64,000 bases of DNA from NCBI RefSeq assembly GCF_030056795.1, contig NZ_JASHKQ010000004.1, forward strand, positions 124,001-188,000, in the 5' to 3' direction. The stretch comes from Rhodococcus sp. IEGM 1381 (GTDB lineage: Bacteria > Actinomycetota > Actinomycetes > Mycobacteriales > Mycobacteriaceae). The first letter of the stretch is position 1; every line of letters starts with the position of its first letter. Under the pieces are notes generated by a model. That model saw nothing but the letters and a program-made list of their open reading frames with translations, was not told the origin of the DNA and did not search any database. Made by a program: the position numbers and the translations under genes. Positions 46,405 through 58,837 of this stretch are shown piece after piece.

Positions 46405-47065
46405 AACCCACCTGCAGGGTGTCCTGTGGGACATGGACGGCACACTGCTCGACTCCGAGAAGATCTGGGACGTAGCTATCGGTGAGTACTCACGAAATCT
46501 CGGGACGGAACTCAGTGCAGAAGTGCGCGAGAACACCCTCGGAAATTCGATGTGGGATGCACTGCGCAAAGTCCTGGCACACGCATCGGTCGAGGTCACC
46601 GACGAGCACCTGAACGAGGGTCGCGAGTGGCTGACCGCCCGCGTCGGAGACCTGTTCGCCGAGGGAATTCCGTGGCGACCGGGTGCCAAGGATGCACTCG
46701 CTCTCGTGCGGGAGATGGGCTTGTCCACCGGGCTCGTCACAAACACCGAACGCGGGCTGGTCGAGCGCGCTCTGGACACGTTGGGCCGCGAGTACTTCGA
46801 CATCACGGTCACCGGCGACGAGGTGGAGACCGGCAAACCGCATCCGGCACCGTATCTTCGCGGTGCGGCACTGCTCGGAGTGGACGCCGGAGCCTGCCTC
46901 GCGGTCGAGGACTCGCCTACAGGCTCACTGTCCGCGCACACTGCAGGATGCCCCGTGCTGGTGGTTCCCTCCGAGATCGCCGTGCCGCCGGCTCCTGGGT
47001 ACACCATTCGTGACGGTCTTGTAGGTCTGACCGCCGACGACGTCCGGCGAGCCTGGGCAGGCTGA
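46397..47065 (+). CDS. HAD superfamily phosphatase
   Basis: A 222-residue HAD hydrolase (beta-phosphoglucomutase-like). The nucleophile motif is [12 protein letters not shown] (Asp13 and Asp15), the second motif is LVTNTE, the Lys is in [10 protein letters not shown], and the acidic motif is [15 protein letters not shown] helical cap lies between residues about 20 and 90. The ATG at 46397 lies inside the end of metH (8-base overlap), so the gene is probably translated from the metH transcript. The natural substrate is unknown; a link to phosphoribosyl-ATP processing by hisE downstream cannot be shown. Confidence 0.9.
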   Translation: MSRTHLQGVLWDMDGTLLDSEKIWDVAIGEYSRNLGTELSAEVRENTLGNSMWDALRKVLAHASVEVTDEHLNEGREWLTARVGDLFAEGIPWRPGAKDALALVREMGLSTGLVTNTERGLVERALDTLGREYFDITVTGDEVETGKPHPAPYLRGAALLGVDAGACLAVEDSPTGSLSAHTAGCPVLVVPSEIAVPPAPGYTIRDGLVGLTADDVRRAWAG

Positions 47066-47124
47066 CTCCTCGAATCTCGACCGAATTGATTCCGCTGGAT
47101 ACCGACGTGAAAGAATACGAACCC

Positions 47125-47388
47125 GTGAAGACTTTCGATTCCCTGTTCGCCGAGCTCACCGACCGCGCGAAGACCCGCCCGGAGGGCTCGGGCACCGTCG
47201 CAGCGTTGGACGCGGGAGTTCATTTCCAGGGCAAGAAGGTCCTCGAAGAAGCCGGTGAAGTGTGGATCGCGGCCGAGCACGAAAGCGACGAAGCGCTCGC
47301 CGAGGAAATCTCGCAGCTGTTGTACTGGGTTCAGGTGATGATGGTGGGCAGGGGCATCGAGCTCGAGGACGTCTACCGACATCTGTGA
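47125..47388 (+). CDS. hisE: phosphoribosyl-ATP pyrophosphatase
   Basis: An 87-residue MazG-like helical enzyme that removes pyrophosphate from PR-ATP, the second step of histidine synthesis. It starts [15 protein letters not shown] and has [18 protein letters not shown], with the metal-binding Glu residues of the family, and [13 protein letters not shown]. The GTG at 47125 gives the usual N-terminus; GAAAGAA lies 9 bases before it. hisG follows after 49 bases. As in mycobacteria, hisE and hisG are paired apart from the main his operon. Confidence 0.94.
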   Translation: MKTFDSLFAELTDRAKTRPEGSGTVAALDAGVHFQGKKVLEEAGEVWIAAEHESDEALAEEISQLLYWVQVMMVGRGIELEDVYRHL

Positions 47389-47437
47389 GTCAAGGACCCG
47401 CACGTCTCCCACGAACTCACCGAATAAGGAAAACTCC

Positions 47438-48289
47438 ATGCTGCGCGTAGCCGTACCCAACAAGGGCGCTCTCTCCGAGTCCGCCGCAGAGATTCTCAGC
47501 GAGGCCGGCTATCGGCGCCGAAGCGACTCGAAGGACCTGACGGTTCTCGATCCGGCGAACGGTGTCGAGTTCTTCTTCCTCCGTCCCAAGGACATCGCGA
47601 TCTACGTCGGATCCGGCCAGTTGGATTTGGGCATCACCGGCCGCGACCTCGCGCTCGATTCGGGTGCTGCCGTCGAAGAGCGTCTGGCGCTCGGATTCGG
47701 CCGCTCGACATTCCGCTACGCGGCGCCCGCGGGCAAGGAATGGTCACCCGAGGACTTGGGCGGACTACGCATCGCGACGTCCTACCCCAATCTGGTGCGC
47801 GCGGACTTGGCCCAGCGGGGGTTGGAGGCCACGGTCATCCGCCTCGACGGTGCCGTCGAGATCTCCATCCAGCTCGGGGTCGCAGACGCTATTGCCGACG
47901 TCGTCGAATCGGGCCGGTCACTGCGCCAGAACAACCTCGTGGCTTTCGGTGAATCGCTCTGCGATTCGGAGGGCGTACTCATCGAACGCGCAGGTACCCC
48001 GGGTACCGATTCCGCGCGTAAGCAGCTCATCGCCCGCGTGCAGGGAGTCGTCTTCGCACAGCAGTACCTCATGCTCGATTACGACTGCCCCAAGTCGATC
48101 CTCGACGAGGCCGTCAAGATCACCCCGGGAATCGAGTCGCCCACGCTGGCACCGATGGTCGACGACAACTGGGTTGCCGTGCGCGCCATGGTTTCTCGCA
48201 AAGTCCACAACAACGTCATGGACGAGCTCGCCGAGTTGGGGGCAAAAGCTATCCTTGCGTCCGACATCAGGTCGTGCCGCGCCTTCTAG
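47438..48289 (+). CDS. hisG: ATP phosphoribosyltransferase (long form)
   Basis: A 283-residue enzyme catalysing the first, feedback-inhibited step of histidine synthesis (ATP + PRPP to PR-ATP). The two periplasmic-binding-protein-like lobes carry [28 protein letters not shown] and [29 protein letters not shown]. The PRPP loop and the C-terminal ACT-like regulatory domain (residues about 210-283) identify the long form. AAGGAAAA precedes the ATG. It is convergent with the thioesterase gene, 20 bases apart. Confidence 0.96.
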   Translation: MLRVAVPNKGALSESAAEILSEAGYRRRSDSKDLTVLDPANGVEFFFLRPKDIAIYVGSGQLDLGITGRDLALDSGAAVEERLALGFGRSTFRYAAPAGKEWSPEDLGGLRIATSYPNLVRADLAQRGLEATVIRLDGAVEISIQLGVADAIADVVESGRSLRQNNLVAFGESLCDSEGVLIERAGTPGTDSARKQLIARVQGVVFAQQYLMLDYDCPKSILDEAVKITPGIESPTLAPMVDDNWVAVRAMVSRKVHNNVMDELAELGAKAILASDIRSCRAF

Positions 48290-48309
48290 ATCCTGATCTG
48301 TCGCTGCCG

Positions 48310-49118
48310 TCAGCTGCGACGCCGGACCAGGACCGTCTGCGCGATGCGGCCGATCGGCCCCAATTCGTCGCTGAGAGTCCCAGCACACATGGCAATTCCG
48401 TCCGGACCGGTGGAGGTTTCCGCCGAGACTCCGACCCAGTCACCCTGAGGCACCCGAAACACGTGCACCGTCAGGTCGGTGTTCAAGAAGGTCCATTCGT
48501 CGATCGGGAGCTTGGCGCCGATTCCGTTCGCGATGTCCGCAATCGAGAACAGTCGCTCCAGCGGAGTCATCGATTCACCCTGCACGAGAACAGGTTTGGG
48601 CCTGGCCCAAATCTGACCGGGACCATCGGTGCCGAGCCCGGTGAGAATCTTGAACTCGACGGCGTCGAGATAGCCCGACGACCACGTGCCCCCGAAGGTG
48701 TAGTCGACTCCGTCCCCGACCGACTTCATCACCGGGTCTCCGACGTGTTCGACGTCCTCGGTTTGTGTGGTGCGCATGCGCCACGCGCTGCCGCGAGCCA
48801 CCGCCCGAGCGGTGCCGGACGAACTTTCCGCCCACAATTCGGCGACGACGAGTTCGACGTTGCCCCCGGGCCGCTGCGTCCATGCCCGAATCTCGATGTC
48901 CGCGACCGGAACCGGACCGAGTATGTCGACCGCGACTCGACTGATACGGGTGTCCTCCCGAGCGTCGACGCGCTCGAGTGCACGGACCAGCAGAGCGGAC
49001 GGCGGAGCACCGTGCTGCATCGTCGGTGCCCACAGACTGACGGTGTTCTCGGTGGCGGTGACCCGCTCGAAGCCGTCCTTGCTGACACCGGCGGGATCGA
49101 AGAAGGCGTCCGGAATCG

Positions 49119-49122
<4 letters not shown>
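48310..49122 (-). CDS. TesB-like acyl-CoA thioesterase family protein
   Basis: A 270-residue double-hotdog protein. The N-terminal half has the hotdog helix with MQHGAPPSALLVRALE, and the C-terminal half has LFSIADIANGIGAKLP followed by WTFLNTDLTVHVFRVPQGDWVGV, typical of TesB/acyl-CoA thioesterase II-like sequences in actinobacteria. It should hydrolyse acyl-CoA; chain length is unknown. The GTG at 49122 overlaps the stop of the RecB-like gene (GTGA), which favours this start over the longer frame. It is convergent with hisG. Confidence 0.82.
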
Positions 49123-51163
<2,041 letters not shown>

Positions 51164-51202
51164 CTCACCACGACGGTGTCGCTCGACGGTCGGGCCCGGA
51201 CT

Positions 51203-51694
51203 TCAGGCGCAGGGCGCTTGCCCCATCGCGAGAATCTGGCAGGTGCTGGCGTCGGAAAGCTTCCATGTGCCGTCGATCAGGACCCAGGTCTGCGGTGAGG
51301 GTGCCGCCGTTCCTCGCGGGGTGGCTATCGCGACGTCGGCAGTGGACGTCTCGCCCTCGACGGTCGGCTGGGCAACCTCGAAGGTGATCGTGCCGTAGTT
51401 CGCCAGCGCGGCGGTCATGGTGTCGAGGTTCGTCAGACGCGTCTGACCGTTCTCGACCGCGGCCGCTTTGGTTGCCGCGTCGACGTTCGGTGCCACCAGC
51501 TGCAGCAGCGAGGCTTCGAGTTCATCAGCCGTCGGTGCCGCAACAGCAGGCACGTCGGTCGTCGCGCCGACAGAATCCCCGGCCGACGTCGAATTGTGAT
51601 CAGCGTGATCGGACTCATCCGCGGTGCTGCACCCGGCCACCGATATCGCCGCCGCCGTGAGTGCGACGCTCGCCGAGAATATGCGCATCTTCAC
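51203..51694 (-). CDS. MTB12/CFP-2-like secreted lipoprotein
   Basis: A 163-residue protein with a lipoprotein signal peptide (MKMRIFSASVALTAAAISVAGC; lipobox SVAGC, Cys about 22). A low-complexity Ser/Ala/Asp linker follows. The C-terminal domain, from about residue 55, has PTADELEASLLQLVAP, TFEVAQPTVEGETSTADVAIATP and a WVLIDGTWKLSDASTC end, resembling the fold of mycobacterial MTB12-like antigens (nuclear-transport-factor-2-like). It is exported and membrane-anchored; the ligand is unknown. It lies between trmI and mpa on the opposite strand, where mycobacteria have lppK (recalled order). The start is GTG, with an ATG two codons later. Confidence 0.78.
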   Translation of the reverse strand: MKMRIFSASVALTAAAISVAGCSTADESDHADHNSTSAGDSVGATTDVPAVAAPTADELEASLLQLVAPNVDAATKAAAVENGQTRLTNLDTMTAALANYGTITFEVAQPTVEGETSTADVAIATPRGTAAPSPQTWVLIDGTWKLSDASTCQILAMGQAPCA

Positions 51695-51872
51695 TGGTGA
51701 AGCCCCTGTTTCCGTAGTCCGTCCACTGTTTTGTCAGGTGAGGCTAACATGACCCCGGCCGGGGTTGGGGTGCAGTCGAGGCGTGCTGCAGCCACGCCCG
51801 ATCGTGGTGTCGGTCCGCACATTCGGGCCGGTGCCGGTAGCGTTGATAGATCGTCACTGGGAGGAGTCGCTC

Positions 51873-53636
51873 ATGAGCTCAACAGACAATCCGGATGTGG
51901 CCGCGGCCAGAGCCGAACTGGACGCCGTGCGAGCCGAAGCCGCTTCACTGCGCCGTCAACTGGGGGAGTCCCCCGAACAGGTACGCGAACTCGAAGGCCG
52001 TGTCGATTCGCTCTCGCTCCGCAACACCAAGCTGATGGACACCCTCAAAGAGGCCAGACAACAGCTCATCGCGCTCCGCGAGGAAGTCGACCGACTGGGC
52101 CAACCCCCGAGCGGCTACGGCGTTCTGCTGAGCGTGTTCGACGACGGAACGGTCGATGTGTTCACGTCCGGCCGAAAGATGCGCCTCACGTGCTCGCCCA
52201 ACATCGAGGCCGACTCTCTTGCGCCGGGCCAGACGGTGCGGCTCAACGAGGCATTGACCATCGTCGAGGCCTGCACCTTCGACCAGGTAGGTGAGATCAG
52301 CACTCTGCGTGAGCTTCTGGGCGACGGATCGAGGGCCCTCGTCGTCGGTCACGCCGACGAGGAGCGCGTCGTGTGGCTGGCCAAGCCGCTGATCGACATG
52401 GTCAACGACGAAGGCCCCATCGACCCGGACGAGCCCTCACGCAAACTGCGTCCCGGCGATTCGCTCCTGGTCGACACCAAGGCCGGCTATGCCTTCGAGC
52501 GCGTACCGAAGGCGGAGGTGGAGGATCTGGTCCTCGAGGAGGTTCCTGACGTCGGTTACGAGGACATCGGTGGTCTCGGTCGACAGATCGAGCAGATTCG
52601 CGACGCCGTCGAACTGCCGTTCCTGCACAAGGATCTGTTTCGCGAGTACTCCCTGCGTCCACCCAAGGGTGTGCTGCTCTACGGCCCTCCCGGTTGCGGA
52701 AAGACGTTGATCGCCAAGGCCGTTGCCAACTCGTTGGCCAAGAAGATCGCCGAGGCCCGCGGGCAGGACGCCAAGGAAGCGAAGTCGTTCTTTCTCAACA
52801 TCAAAGGTCCCGAACTGCTCAACAAGTTCGTCGGCGAGACCGAGCGTCACATCCGAATGATCTTCCAGCGCGCGCGGGAGAAGGCGTCCGAGGGCACCCC
52901 GGTCATCGTGTTCTTCGACGAGATGGACTCGATCTTTCGCACCCGTGGTTCGGGCGTCTCGTCGGACGTCGAGACGACGGTCGTTCCGCAGTTGCTCGCC
53001 GAGATCGACGGCGTGGAGGGGCTCGAGAACGTCATCGTGATCGGTGCCTCCAACCGTGAGGACATGATCGACCCCGCGATCCTGCGGCCCGGTCGCCTGG
53101 ACGTCAAGATCAAGATCGAGCGGCCCGACGCCGAATCGGCACAGGACATCTTCTCCAAGTACCTGACCGACTCGCTGCCGGTCAACGTCGACGATGTCGC
53201 AGAGTTCGGTGGTGACCGTGCGGCCTGCATCCGGGGGATGATCGACCGGGTCGTCGAGCGCATGTACGCCGAGAGCGACGACAATCGTTTCCTCGAGGTG
53301 ACATATGCCAACGGCGACAAAGAAGTTCTGTACTTCAAGGACTTCAACTCCGGTGCCATGATTCAGAACATCGTGGACCGCGCGAAGAAGTACGCCATCA
53401 AATCGGTACTCGAAACCGGCAACGGCGGTCTGCGAATTCAACACCTCTTCGACTCCATCGTCGACGAGTTCGCCGAGAACGAAGACCTGCCGAACACCAC
53501 GAACCCCGACGACTGGGCGCGAATCTCCGGCAAGAAGGGTGAGCGGATCGTCTACATCCGCACGCTTGTCACCGGCAAGAATGCCAGCGCGAGCCGGGCA
53601 ATCGACACCGAGGCCAACACCGGTCAGTACCTGTAG
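51873..53636 (+). CDS. mpa: proteasome-associated AAA+ ATPase (Mpa/ARC)
   Basis: A 587-residue hexameric unfoldase that feeds pupylated proteins to the 20S proteasome. An N-terminal coiled coil (residues about 8-76) binds Pup. Two OB folds follow (about 90-235). The AAA domain has Walker A GPPGCGKT at 271-278, Walker B VIVFFDE ending at Glu350, and an arginine-finger region after RPGRLD. The C-terminus ends GQYL, the penultimate-Tyr motif that opens the proteasome gate. GGGAGGAG lies 6 bases before the ATG, which rules out the longer frame. A strong terminator hairpin follows. Confidence 0.97.
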   Translation: MSSTDNPDVAAARAELDAVRAEAASLRRQLGESPEQVRELEGRVDSLSLRNTKLMDTLKEARQQLIALREEVDRLGQPPSGYGVLLSVFDDGTVDVFTSGRKMRLTCSPNIEADSLAPGQTVRLNEALTIVEACTFDQVGEISTLRELLGDGSRALVVGHADEERVVWLAKPLIDMVNDEGPIDPDEPSRKLRPGDSLLVDTKAGYAFERVPKAEVEDLVLEEVPDVGYEDIGGLGRQIEQIRDAVELPFLHKDLFREYSLRPPKGVLLYGPPGCGKTLIAKAVANSLAKKIAEARGQDAKEAKSFFLNIKGPELLNKFVGETERHIRMIFQRAREKASEGTPVIVFFDEMDSIFRTRGSGVSSDVETTVVPQLLAEIDGVEGLENVIVIGASNREDMIDPAILRPGRLDVKIKIERPDAESAQDIFSKYLTDSLPVNVDDVAEFGGDRAACIRGMIDRVVERMYAESDDNRFLEVTYANGDKEVLYFKDFNSGAMIQNIVDRAKKYAIKSVLETGNGGLRIQHLFDSIVDEFAENEDLPNTTNPDDWARISGKKGERIVYIRTLVTGKNASASRAIDTEANTGQYL

Positions 53637-53653
53637 ATCCTGCATTGAGCAGT

Positions 53654-53686
53654 ATCGGGGCGCGTCCGCACAGGGCGCGCCCCGAT
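53654..53686 (+). terminator. terminator after mpa
   Basis: A perfect 11-bp stem (ATCGGGGCGCG / CGCGCCCCGAT) with an 11-base loop, starting 17 bases after the mpa stop. It separates mpa from the dop promoter. Confidence 0.8.
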
Positions 53687-53704
53687 CTGTGTCCGGGTGC
53701 CGTC

Positions 53705-53710
53705 TAGGCT
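53705..53710 (+). promoter_or_regulatory. TAGGCT -10 of dop
   Basis: TAGGCT ends 6 bases before the dop ATG at 53717, and no ribosome binding site is present, consistent with a leaderless transcript starting just past the mpa terminator. Confidence 0.45.
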
Positions 53711-53716
53711 CGACTC

Positions 53717-55216
53717 ATGCAGCGCATCATCGGTATCGAGGTCGAGTACGGCATTTCGTCGCCCACCGAACCCACCGCCAATCCGATCCTGACGTCGACC
53801 CAGGCAGTGTTGGCCTACGCGGCCGCTGCAGGGGTGCCGCGGGCCAAGCGCACGCGATGGGATTACGAAGTCGAGTCGCCCCTCCGTGATGCCCGCGGCT
53901 TCGACCTCGGACGCTTCAGCGGCCCGGCACCGGTCATCGATGCCGACGAGATCGGCGCGGCCAACATGATTCTCACCAACGGTGCCCGTCTGTACGTCGA
54001 CCACGCCCACCCCGAGTACTCGGCTCCGGAAGTACGGGATCCACTGGATGCGGTGATCTGGGACAAGGCCGGCGAGCGTGTCATGGAGGCCGCTGCTCGC
54101 CACGCGTCGAGCGTGCCCGGAGCCCCGCGTTTGCAGCTGTACAAGAACAACGTCGACGGCAAAGGCGCGTCGTACGGCACTCACGAGAACTACCTGATGT
54201 CGCGCGAGACGCCGTTCTCGGCCGTCATCGCCGGTCTGTCACCGTTCTTCGCATCGCGGCAGGTGATCACCGGGTCGGGGCGGGTAGGAATCGGCCAGTC
54301 CGGCGACGATGCCGGTTTCCAGCTCTCTCAGCGAGCCGACTACATCGAGGTGGAGGTCGGCCTGGAGACCACACTCAAGCGCGGAATCATCAACACGAGA
54401 GACGAACCGCACGCAGACGCCGACAAGTATCGGCGACTGCACTGCATCATCGGCGACGCGAACCTCGCCGAGATGTCGACATACCTCAAGGTCGGCACCA
54501 CTGCGCTGGTACTCGACCTCATCGAAGCAGGGGTGGATCTGTCCGATCTCCAGCTCGCTCGACCGGTGACCGCCGTCCATCAGATCAGCCACGATCCGAC
54601 TCTGCGCAAGGCAGTTGCACTTGCGGACGGCCGCGAACTGACCGGGCTTGCACTCCAACGCATCTACCACCAGCGGGCCGCGAAGTTCGTGGCCGCCGAG
54701 GGGAGCGACGACGCACGGGCCCTGGACGTGCTCGACAAGTGGGCCATGGTGCTCGACCTCCTCGAACGCGACCCGATGGAATGCGCCCACCTGCTGGACT
54801 GGCCCGCGAAGCTTCGTCTGCTGGAAGGTTTCCGCCAGCGCGAGGGACTGGGCTGGTCGGCGCCGCGCCTGCATCTGGTGGACCTGCAGTACTCCGATGT
54901 TCGGCTCGACAAGGGTCTCTACAACCGACTGGTAGCCCGTGGATCGATGGACCGCCTGGTGACCGAACAACAGGTCCTCGACGCCGTGAGCACACCACCG
55001 GAAGACACCAGGGCCTACTTCCGCGGCGAGTGCCTCCGTAAATTCGGGGCCGACATCGCCGCTGCGAGCTGGGACTCCGTCATCTTCGACCTCGGCGGCG
55101 ACTCACTCGTGCGCATCCCGACCCTCGAACCGCTTCGCGGTACCAAATCGCACGTCGGTGCGCTGCTCGAGTCTGTCGACAGTGCCGCAGAGCTCGTCGA
55201 TCAGCTCACCAACTGA
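53717..55216 (+). CDS. dop: depupylase / Pup deamidase
   Basis: A 499-residue glutamine-synthetase-fold enzyme that deamidates the Pup C-terminal Gln and removes Pup from substrates. It begins [12 protein letters not shown] (metal-binding Glu8 and Glu10). The Dop-specific loop follows at about residues 40-75 (the region that distinguishes Dop from PafA), then [13 protein letters not shown] with Asp95 as the catalytic residue, and [20 protein letters not shown]. The C-terminal domain includes [16 protein letters not shown]. It lies 193 bases upstream of pup. Confidence 0.97.
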   Translation: MQRIIGIEVEYGISSPTEPTANPILTSTQAVLAYAAAAGVPRAKRTRWDYEVESPLRDARGFDLGRFSGPAPVIDADEIGAANMILTNGARLYVDHAHPEYSAPEVRDPLDAVIWDKAGERVMEAAARHASSVPGAPRLQLYKNNVDGKGASYGTHENYLMSRETPFSAVIAGLSPFFASRQVITGSGRVGIGQSGDDAGFQLSQRADYIEVEVGLETTLKRGIINTRDEPHADADKYRRLHCIIGDANLAEMSTYLKVGTTALVLDLIEAGVDLSDLQLARPVTAVHQISHDPTLRKAVALADGRELTGLALQRIYHQRAAKFVAAEGSDDARALDVLDKWAMVLDLLERDPMECAHLLDWPAKLRLLEGFRQREGLGWSAPRLHLVDLQYSDVRLDKGLYNRLVARGSMDRLVTEQQVLDAVSTPPEDTRAYFRGECLRKFGADIAAASWDSVIFDLGGDSLVRIPTLEPLRGTKSHVGALLESVDSAAELVDQLTN

Positions 55217-55409
55217 GACCCCGGCAACGCAGTCCGACTATTCGATGGTGTCTCGACGACCTTCGCGGCCGGTCTGTCGGTAGGGTAAAGGTCCGTGCAC
55301 TTTCGGCGGAACGTTCGGTTGCACTTGCACATCACAATGGTGCATCTCGGATGAATCGATGAACGTGCAGTAGATGTGTTCTCTCGATACACGGAGGAGG
55401 TCGGCGACT

Positions 55410-55604
55410 ATGGCACAGGAGCAGACACGGCGCTCTGGCGGCGGCGACGACGATGAGGTCCCAGGCGACACCGGAGCCGGTGGGCAGGAACGGCGCGAGA
55501 AGCTGGCCGAGGAGACCGACGACCTCCTGGACGAGATCGACGACGTCCTCGAGGAGAACGCCGAGGACTTCGTTCGTGCCTACGTGCAGAAGGGCGGCCA
55601 GTGA
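55410..55604 (+). CDS. pup: prokaryotic ubiquitin-like protein Pup
   Basis: A 64-residue, mostly disordered acidic protein that is ligated to lysines as a degradation tag. The helical region [19 protein letters not shown] (about 32-50) is the Mpa/Dop binding segment. It ends VQKGGQ, so the terminal Gln must be deamidated by Dop to Glu before ligation. GGAGGAGG lies 8 bases before the ATG. Its stop overlaps the prcB GTG. The 193-base region upstream holds the operon promoter and has TGCAC/GTGCA repeats, but I cannot place the -10 with certainty. Confidence 0.98.
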   Translation: MAQEQTRRSGGGDDDEVPGDTGAGGQERREKLAEETDDLLDEIDDVLEENAEDFVRAYVQKGGQ

Positions 55605-56542
55605 CGGTGGATCGTTCGGACCCACGGTCGGCCGGTGACGGTATGACGATCCCGCTTGGATCGAGCAGTTCATCTTTCTCCGACTATCTCCGTCAGCACG
55701 CCCCCCATCTGTTGCCCGAGAGCGGTCTCGCCGCAGACTTGGCGTCGCACACTGCCAATGGCAGCACCGACAAGTCCGGCATCGCGCCGCACGGGACGAC
55801 GATCGTCGCCCTCACTTACGCGGGTGGGGTTCTGATCGCCGGTGATCGGCGCGCCACTCAGGGCAATCTGATCGCCAACCGCGACATGCAGAAGGTCTAC
55901 GTCACCGACGAGTACTCCGCTGCGGGTATTGCCGGAACCGCAGGCATCGCGATCGAGCTGGTACGGCTCTTCGCCGTCGAACTCGAACACTACGAGAAGA
56001 TCGAAGGCGTTCCGCTCACGTTCAACGGCAAGGCCAACAAGCTGTCGTCGATGGTGCGTAGCAACCTCGGTGCCGCGATGCAAGGACTGGCGGCCGTCCC
56101 GTTGCTGGTCGGGTTCGACATCGACATCTCGGACCCGGATCGTGCCGGGCGCATCGTGTCCTACGACGTGGTCGGCGGGCGCTACGAGGAGCGTTCGGGC
56201 TACCACGCGGTGGGGTCTGGATCACTGTTCGCGAAGTCGGCACTCAAGAAGCTCTATCGACCCGGAATGACCGAGGACGAAGCGCTTCGCGCAGCGGTCG
56301 AATCGCTGTACGACGCCGCCGACGACGACTCCGCCACCGGCGGACCGGACGTCACCCGAGGCATCTATCCGACGGCGGTGGCGATCACGAGCGTCGGTGC
56401 GGACGACGTTGCCCACGACCGCGTGTCGGCAGCCGCGCGTTCGGTTCTCGCCGAGCGGACCGAGAGTGCCGCGCACACCGGCGGCGCCGAGCATCACACC
56501 CGGTCCGGCCAGCAAGTGAGCGAAGGGGGTAGCGCACCATGA
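55601..56542 (+). CDS. prcB: proteasome beta subunit (catalytic)
   Basis: A 313-residue precursor. The propeptide is residues 1-65; processing before Thr66 ([13 protein letters not shown]) exposes the N-terminal threonine nucleophile. The catalytic-fold residues include the GDRRAT block and Lys in the KVYV strand. The C-terminal tail of about 40 residues is low complexity. The start is GTG overlapping the pup stop (GTGA), and prcA is coupled by ATGA, giving pup-prcB-prcA. Confidence 0.97.
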   Translation: MTVDRSDPRSAGDGMTIPLGSSSSSFSDYLRQHAPHLLPESGLAADLASHTANGSTDKSGIAPHGTTIVALTYAGGVLIAGDRRATQGNLIANRDMQKVYVTDEYSAAGIAGTAGIAIELVRLFAVELEHYEKIEGVPLTFNGKANKLSSMVRSNLGAAMQGLAAVPLLVGFDIDISDPDRAGRIVSYDVVGGRYEERSGYHAVGSGSLFAKSALKKLYRPGMTEDEALRAAVESLYDAADDDSATGGPDVTRGIYPTAVAITSVGADDVAHDRVSAAARSVLAERTESAAHTGGAEHHTRSGQQVSEGGSAP

Positions 56543-57324
56543 CGATGCCGTATTACGCATCTGCCGAACAGATCATGCGCGATCGTTCGGAGTTGGCGCG
56601 CAAGGGAATCGGCCGTGGCCGAAGCGTCATCGTACTGACCTACGCGGACGGCGTGCTGTTCGTGGCCGAAAATCGCTCGACGGCGCTGCACAAGGTCAGC
56701 GAACTGTACGACCGGATCGGTTTCGCGGCCGTGGGGAAGTACAACGAGTTCGAGAATCTCCGGAAGGCCGGTATCCAGCATGCCGACATCAAGGGGTACA
56801 CCTACGACCGCCGCGATGTCACCGGCAGGTCGCTCGCCAAGACCTACGCGCAGGCGCTCGGCACGATCTTCACGGAGCAGCTCAAGCCCTACGAGGTGGA
56901 AATCTGTGTCGCAGAGGTCTCACATCAGGACGAGCCGATCGCAACTCAGCTCTACCGCATCACCTACGACGGGTCGATCGTCGACGAACAGGATTTCGTC
57001 GTCATGGGCGGAACGACCGAGCCGATCGTGGCAGCGTTGAAGAACACCTACCGTTCCGGCCTCGACCTTGCCGATGCGGTGCGCATTGCAGTGGACGCAC
57101 TCACCGCGGGACCCGCGGTACCGCCCGCTGCGGGCGGTGAGCCGGAGAAGAAGGTTCTCGAGGTATCGGCGCTCGAAGTGGCTGTGCTGGACCAGGGCCG
57201 GCCTCGGCGCGCGTTCAGACGCATCGCCGGAGCTGCGTTGGAGGACATGTTGCCGGCTTCGGCACCAGCCGCGGATGCGACCACCGACACCGTCGACGAT
57301 GTGCCCGAGGCGGGACCCTCGTAG
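56539..57324 (+). CDS. prcA: proteasome alpha subunit
   Basis: A 261-residue alpha subunit. The N-terminal gate residues [31 protein letters not shown] are typical, with [37 protein letters not shown]. It forms the outer rings of the 20S core that dock Mpa. The C-terminal tail (from about 225) is Ala/Pro/Asp-rich. It ends 36 bases before the stop of the convergent PAP2 gene, with a long hairpin between. Confidence 0.97.
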   Translation: MTMPYYASAEQIMRDRSELARKGIGRGRSVIVLTYADGVLFVAENRSTALHKVSELYDRIGFAAVGKYNEFENLRKAGIQHADIKGYTYDRRDVTGRSLAKTYAQALGTIFTEQLKPYEVEICVAEVSHQDEPIATQLYRITYDGSIVDEQDFVVMGGTTEPIVAALKNTYRSGLDLADAVRIAVDALTAGPAVPPAAGGEPEKKVLEVSALEVAVLDQGRPRRAFRRIAGAALEDMLPASAPAADATTDTVDDVPEAGPS

Positions 57325-57346
57325 CGGTTTCGCCGATCACCACCTG

Positions 57347-57388
57347 ACGGCCTCGTGCACTACCGCTTCCGGTAGAGCACGAGGCCGT
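57347..57388. terminator. bidirectional hairpin between prcA and the PAP2/DAGK gene
   Basis: The outer stem ACGGCCTCGTGC / GCACGAGGCCGT (12 bp, perfect) encloses an inner stem TACCG-CTTC-CGGTA after a 2-base mismatch. The 3' part overlaps the last codons and stop of the convergent PAP2/DAGK gene. It should terminate both transcripts. Confidence 0.8.
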
Positions 57389-58829
57389 TCTTGTCGCTGG
57401 TGAACTCGAACCACGTTCCGTCGCCCACCACTTCGCCGTCGGCCGCGAGCGCAACGGGAGCTCCCTCCACCTCCACGGTCAATTGCTTCACCGCTCGCCG
57501 GACGTAAGCCGGTGACGATCCGAGGGTGCCGGTCACCGTCGCCCAGAGCAGTCTGGTTCTCGACGCCCTCGGTTCGGACGGAAGGAACCGAACGTCCAGA
57601 GTGCCGGTGTGAATGCTGCTGCGCGACATGGGAACTTGGTCGGCCGGCACGTAGTCGCCGTTGCCGACGAAGAGCATCCACACCGAGTGCCTGATGCCGT
57701 CGAGTTCGATGTTCAACGGTTCCGCGGCGGCCAACACTCTCGTCATCGCAACGGCTGCGGCGGGCCACTTGCCGATGCGGCTCTGCAGCTTCTGACGTAG
57801 TCGCACCGAGTCGGGGTATCCGCCGAAGGTGGCGGTGTTGACGAACGACACGCTGCGGCCGTCGATGGACACCTGGGCGATATCGACCAGTTCGGCCGTG
57901 CCCGCCTCGATCGCTGCGGCAGTGTCTTCGACGGCGGTCAGACCGGTGTCACGGGCGAAGTGATTGAGGGTGCCACCGGGGAACGCGGCAAGCGGCAAGC
58001 CACTGCGTATTGCCGAAGCCGCGACGCTGACCACCGTTCCGTCGCCGCCGCAGACACCGAGAGCACGCGGAGAGGTGTCCCGGATTCGCTGTTCGAGTTG
58101 CTCGTTGAAATCCAGTTCCGGATCCGGGACGAACAGATCCGCATCGGGAAGTGTTCGACGGATCGCATCGGGTACCGACTCGGAACCATCACCCGACCCA
58201 GGATTGACGAGCACGAGTAGCCCACGTCCCCGTTGAAGTGGCTGGACGTCGAACGGGGAGCCCAGATCGGCGGGTTTTTCCGAACGTACAGCCCACCATC
58301 GACGGGTGGACAGCGCGATGGCCGAGCCGAGGGCTGCACCCGCGATGACATCGGTTGGCCAGTGCACACCGACGTGGACGCGCGAGTAGCAGACAGCGGC
58401 CGCAACGGGTGCCAGCACTATTCCAGCCAGCGGAGATTCGATGGCAACGGCCGTCACGAAGGCCGCCGCCGAGGCCGAATGACCGGAGGGAAAAGACGAG
58501 GACACCGGCGGAGTCAGTACTTGACGCAAGACGGGAACCGACTCGGAATCAGGACGAGTCCGCGGAAACAGTGGTTTGAGCAGCCCGTTCGCCACAGAGC
58601 TTGCACCCGCCAGCGCCACAAGCCCCCGAACGCCGCCGCGCCGGGCCGGGCCACCTGCGGCTACGAGAAGTGCGGCCGCGCCGAGCCACAGGCGACCGTG
58701 ATCGGCGGCGTTACTCAAGGCGCGTAGGCCGCCGTCCGCTCTACTTCGACGTAGAGCTGCACTTCGTGCCACCAGGGAAAGGTCCCACGCATGAACGGCC
58801 GTCGAAACAGAGGTACGCGTGGGTGTCAT
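57360..58829 (-). CDS. PAP2 phosphatase / diacylglycerol-kinase fusion protein
   Basis: A 489-residue two-domain protein. The N-terminal PAP2 domain has all three motifs: KPLFPRTRP (about 89), PSGHSASAAA and SRVHVGVHWPTDV, with hydrophobic helices around. From about residue 200 a lipid-kinase (DAGK/YegS) domain begins with LLVLVNPGSGDG, followed by GVCGGDGTVVSVA and FPGGTLNHFA. One chain thus has a lipid-phosphate phosphatase and a lipid kinase domain, which suggests polyprenyl or diacylglycerol phosphate turnover at the membrane. The start ATG lies 7 bases after TAGGCT and inside an 18-bp palindrome. It is inserted head-on between prcA and pafA. Confidence 0.9.
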   Translation of the reverse strand: MTPTRTSVSTAVHAWDLSLVARSAALRRSRADGGLRALSNAADHGRLWLGAAALLVAAGGPARRGGVRGLVALAGASSVANGLLKPLFPRTRPDSESVPVLRQVLTPPVSSSFPSGHSASAAAFVTAVAIESPLAGIVLAPVAAAVCYSRVHVGVHWPTDVIAGAALGSAIALSTRRWWAVRSEKPADLGSPFDVQPLQRGRGLLVLVNPGSGDGSESVPDAIRRTLPDADLFVPDPELDFNEQLEQRIRDTSPRALGVCGGDGTVVSVAASAIRSGLPLAAFPGGTLNHFARDTGLTAVEDTAAAIEAGTAELVDIAQVSIDGRSVSFVNTATFGGYPDSVRLRQKLQSRIGKWPAAAVAMTRVLAAAEPLNIELDGIRHSVWMLFVGNGDYVPADQVPMSRSSIHTGTLDVRFLPSEPRASRTRLLWATVTGTLGSSPAYVRRAVKQLTVEVEGAPVALAADGEVVGDGTWFEFTSDKNGLVLYRKR

Positions 58830-58837
58830 GACACCCA
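58820..58837. promoter_or_regulatory. perfect 18-bp palindrome over the start of the PAP2/DAGK gene
   Basis: TGGGTGTCATGACACCCA is its own reverse complement. The ATG of the PAP2/DAGK gene is at its centre (58827-58829 on the minus strand). The -10 TAGGCT (58837-58842, minus strand) abuts it, so the palindrome covers the predicted transcription start. This is a strong operator candidate. Confidence 0.6.

Noticed and set aside
44728-47463. 911-codon open frame on the minus strand opposite metH and the HAD gene
   Set aside because: It is an antisense shadow produced by GC-rich codon bias; metH on the plus strand has full family motifs and the shadow protein has no recognisable domain.
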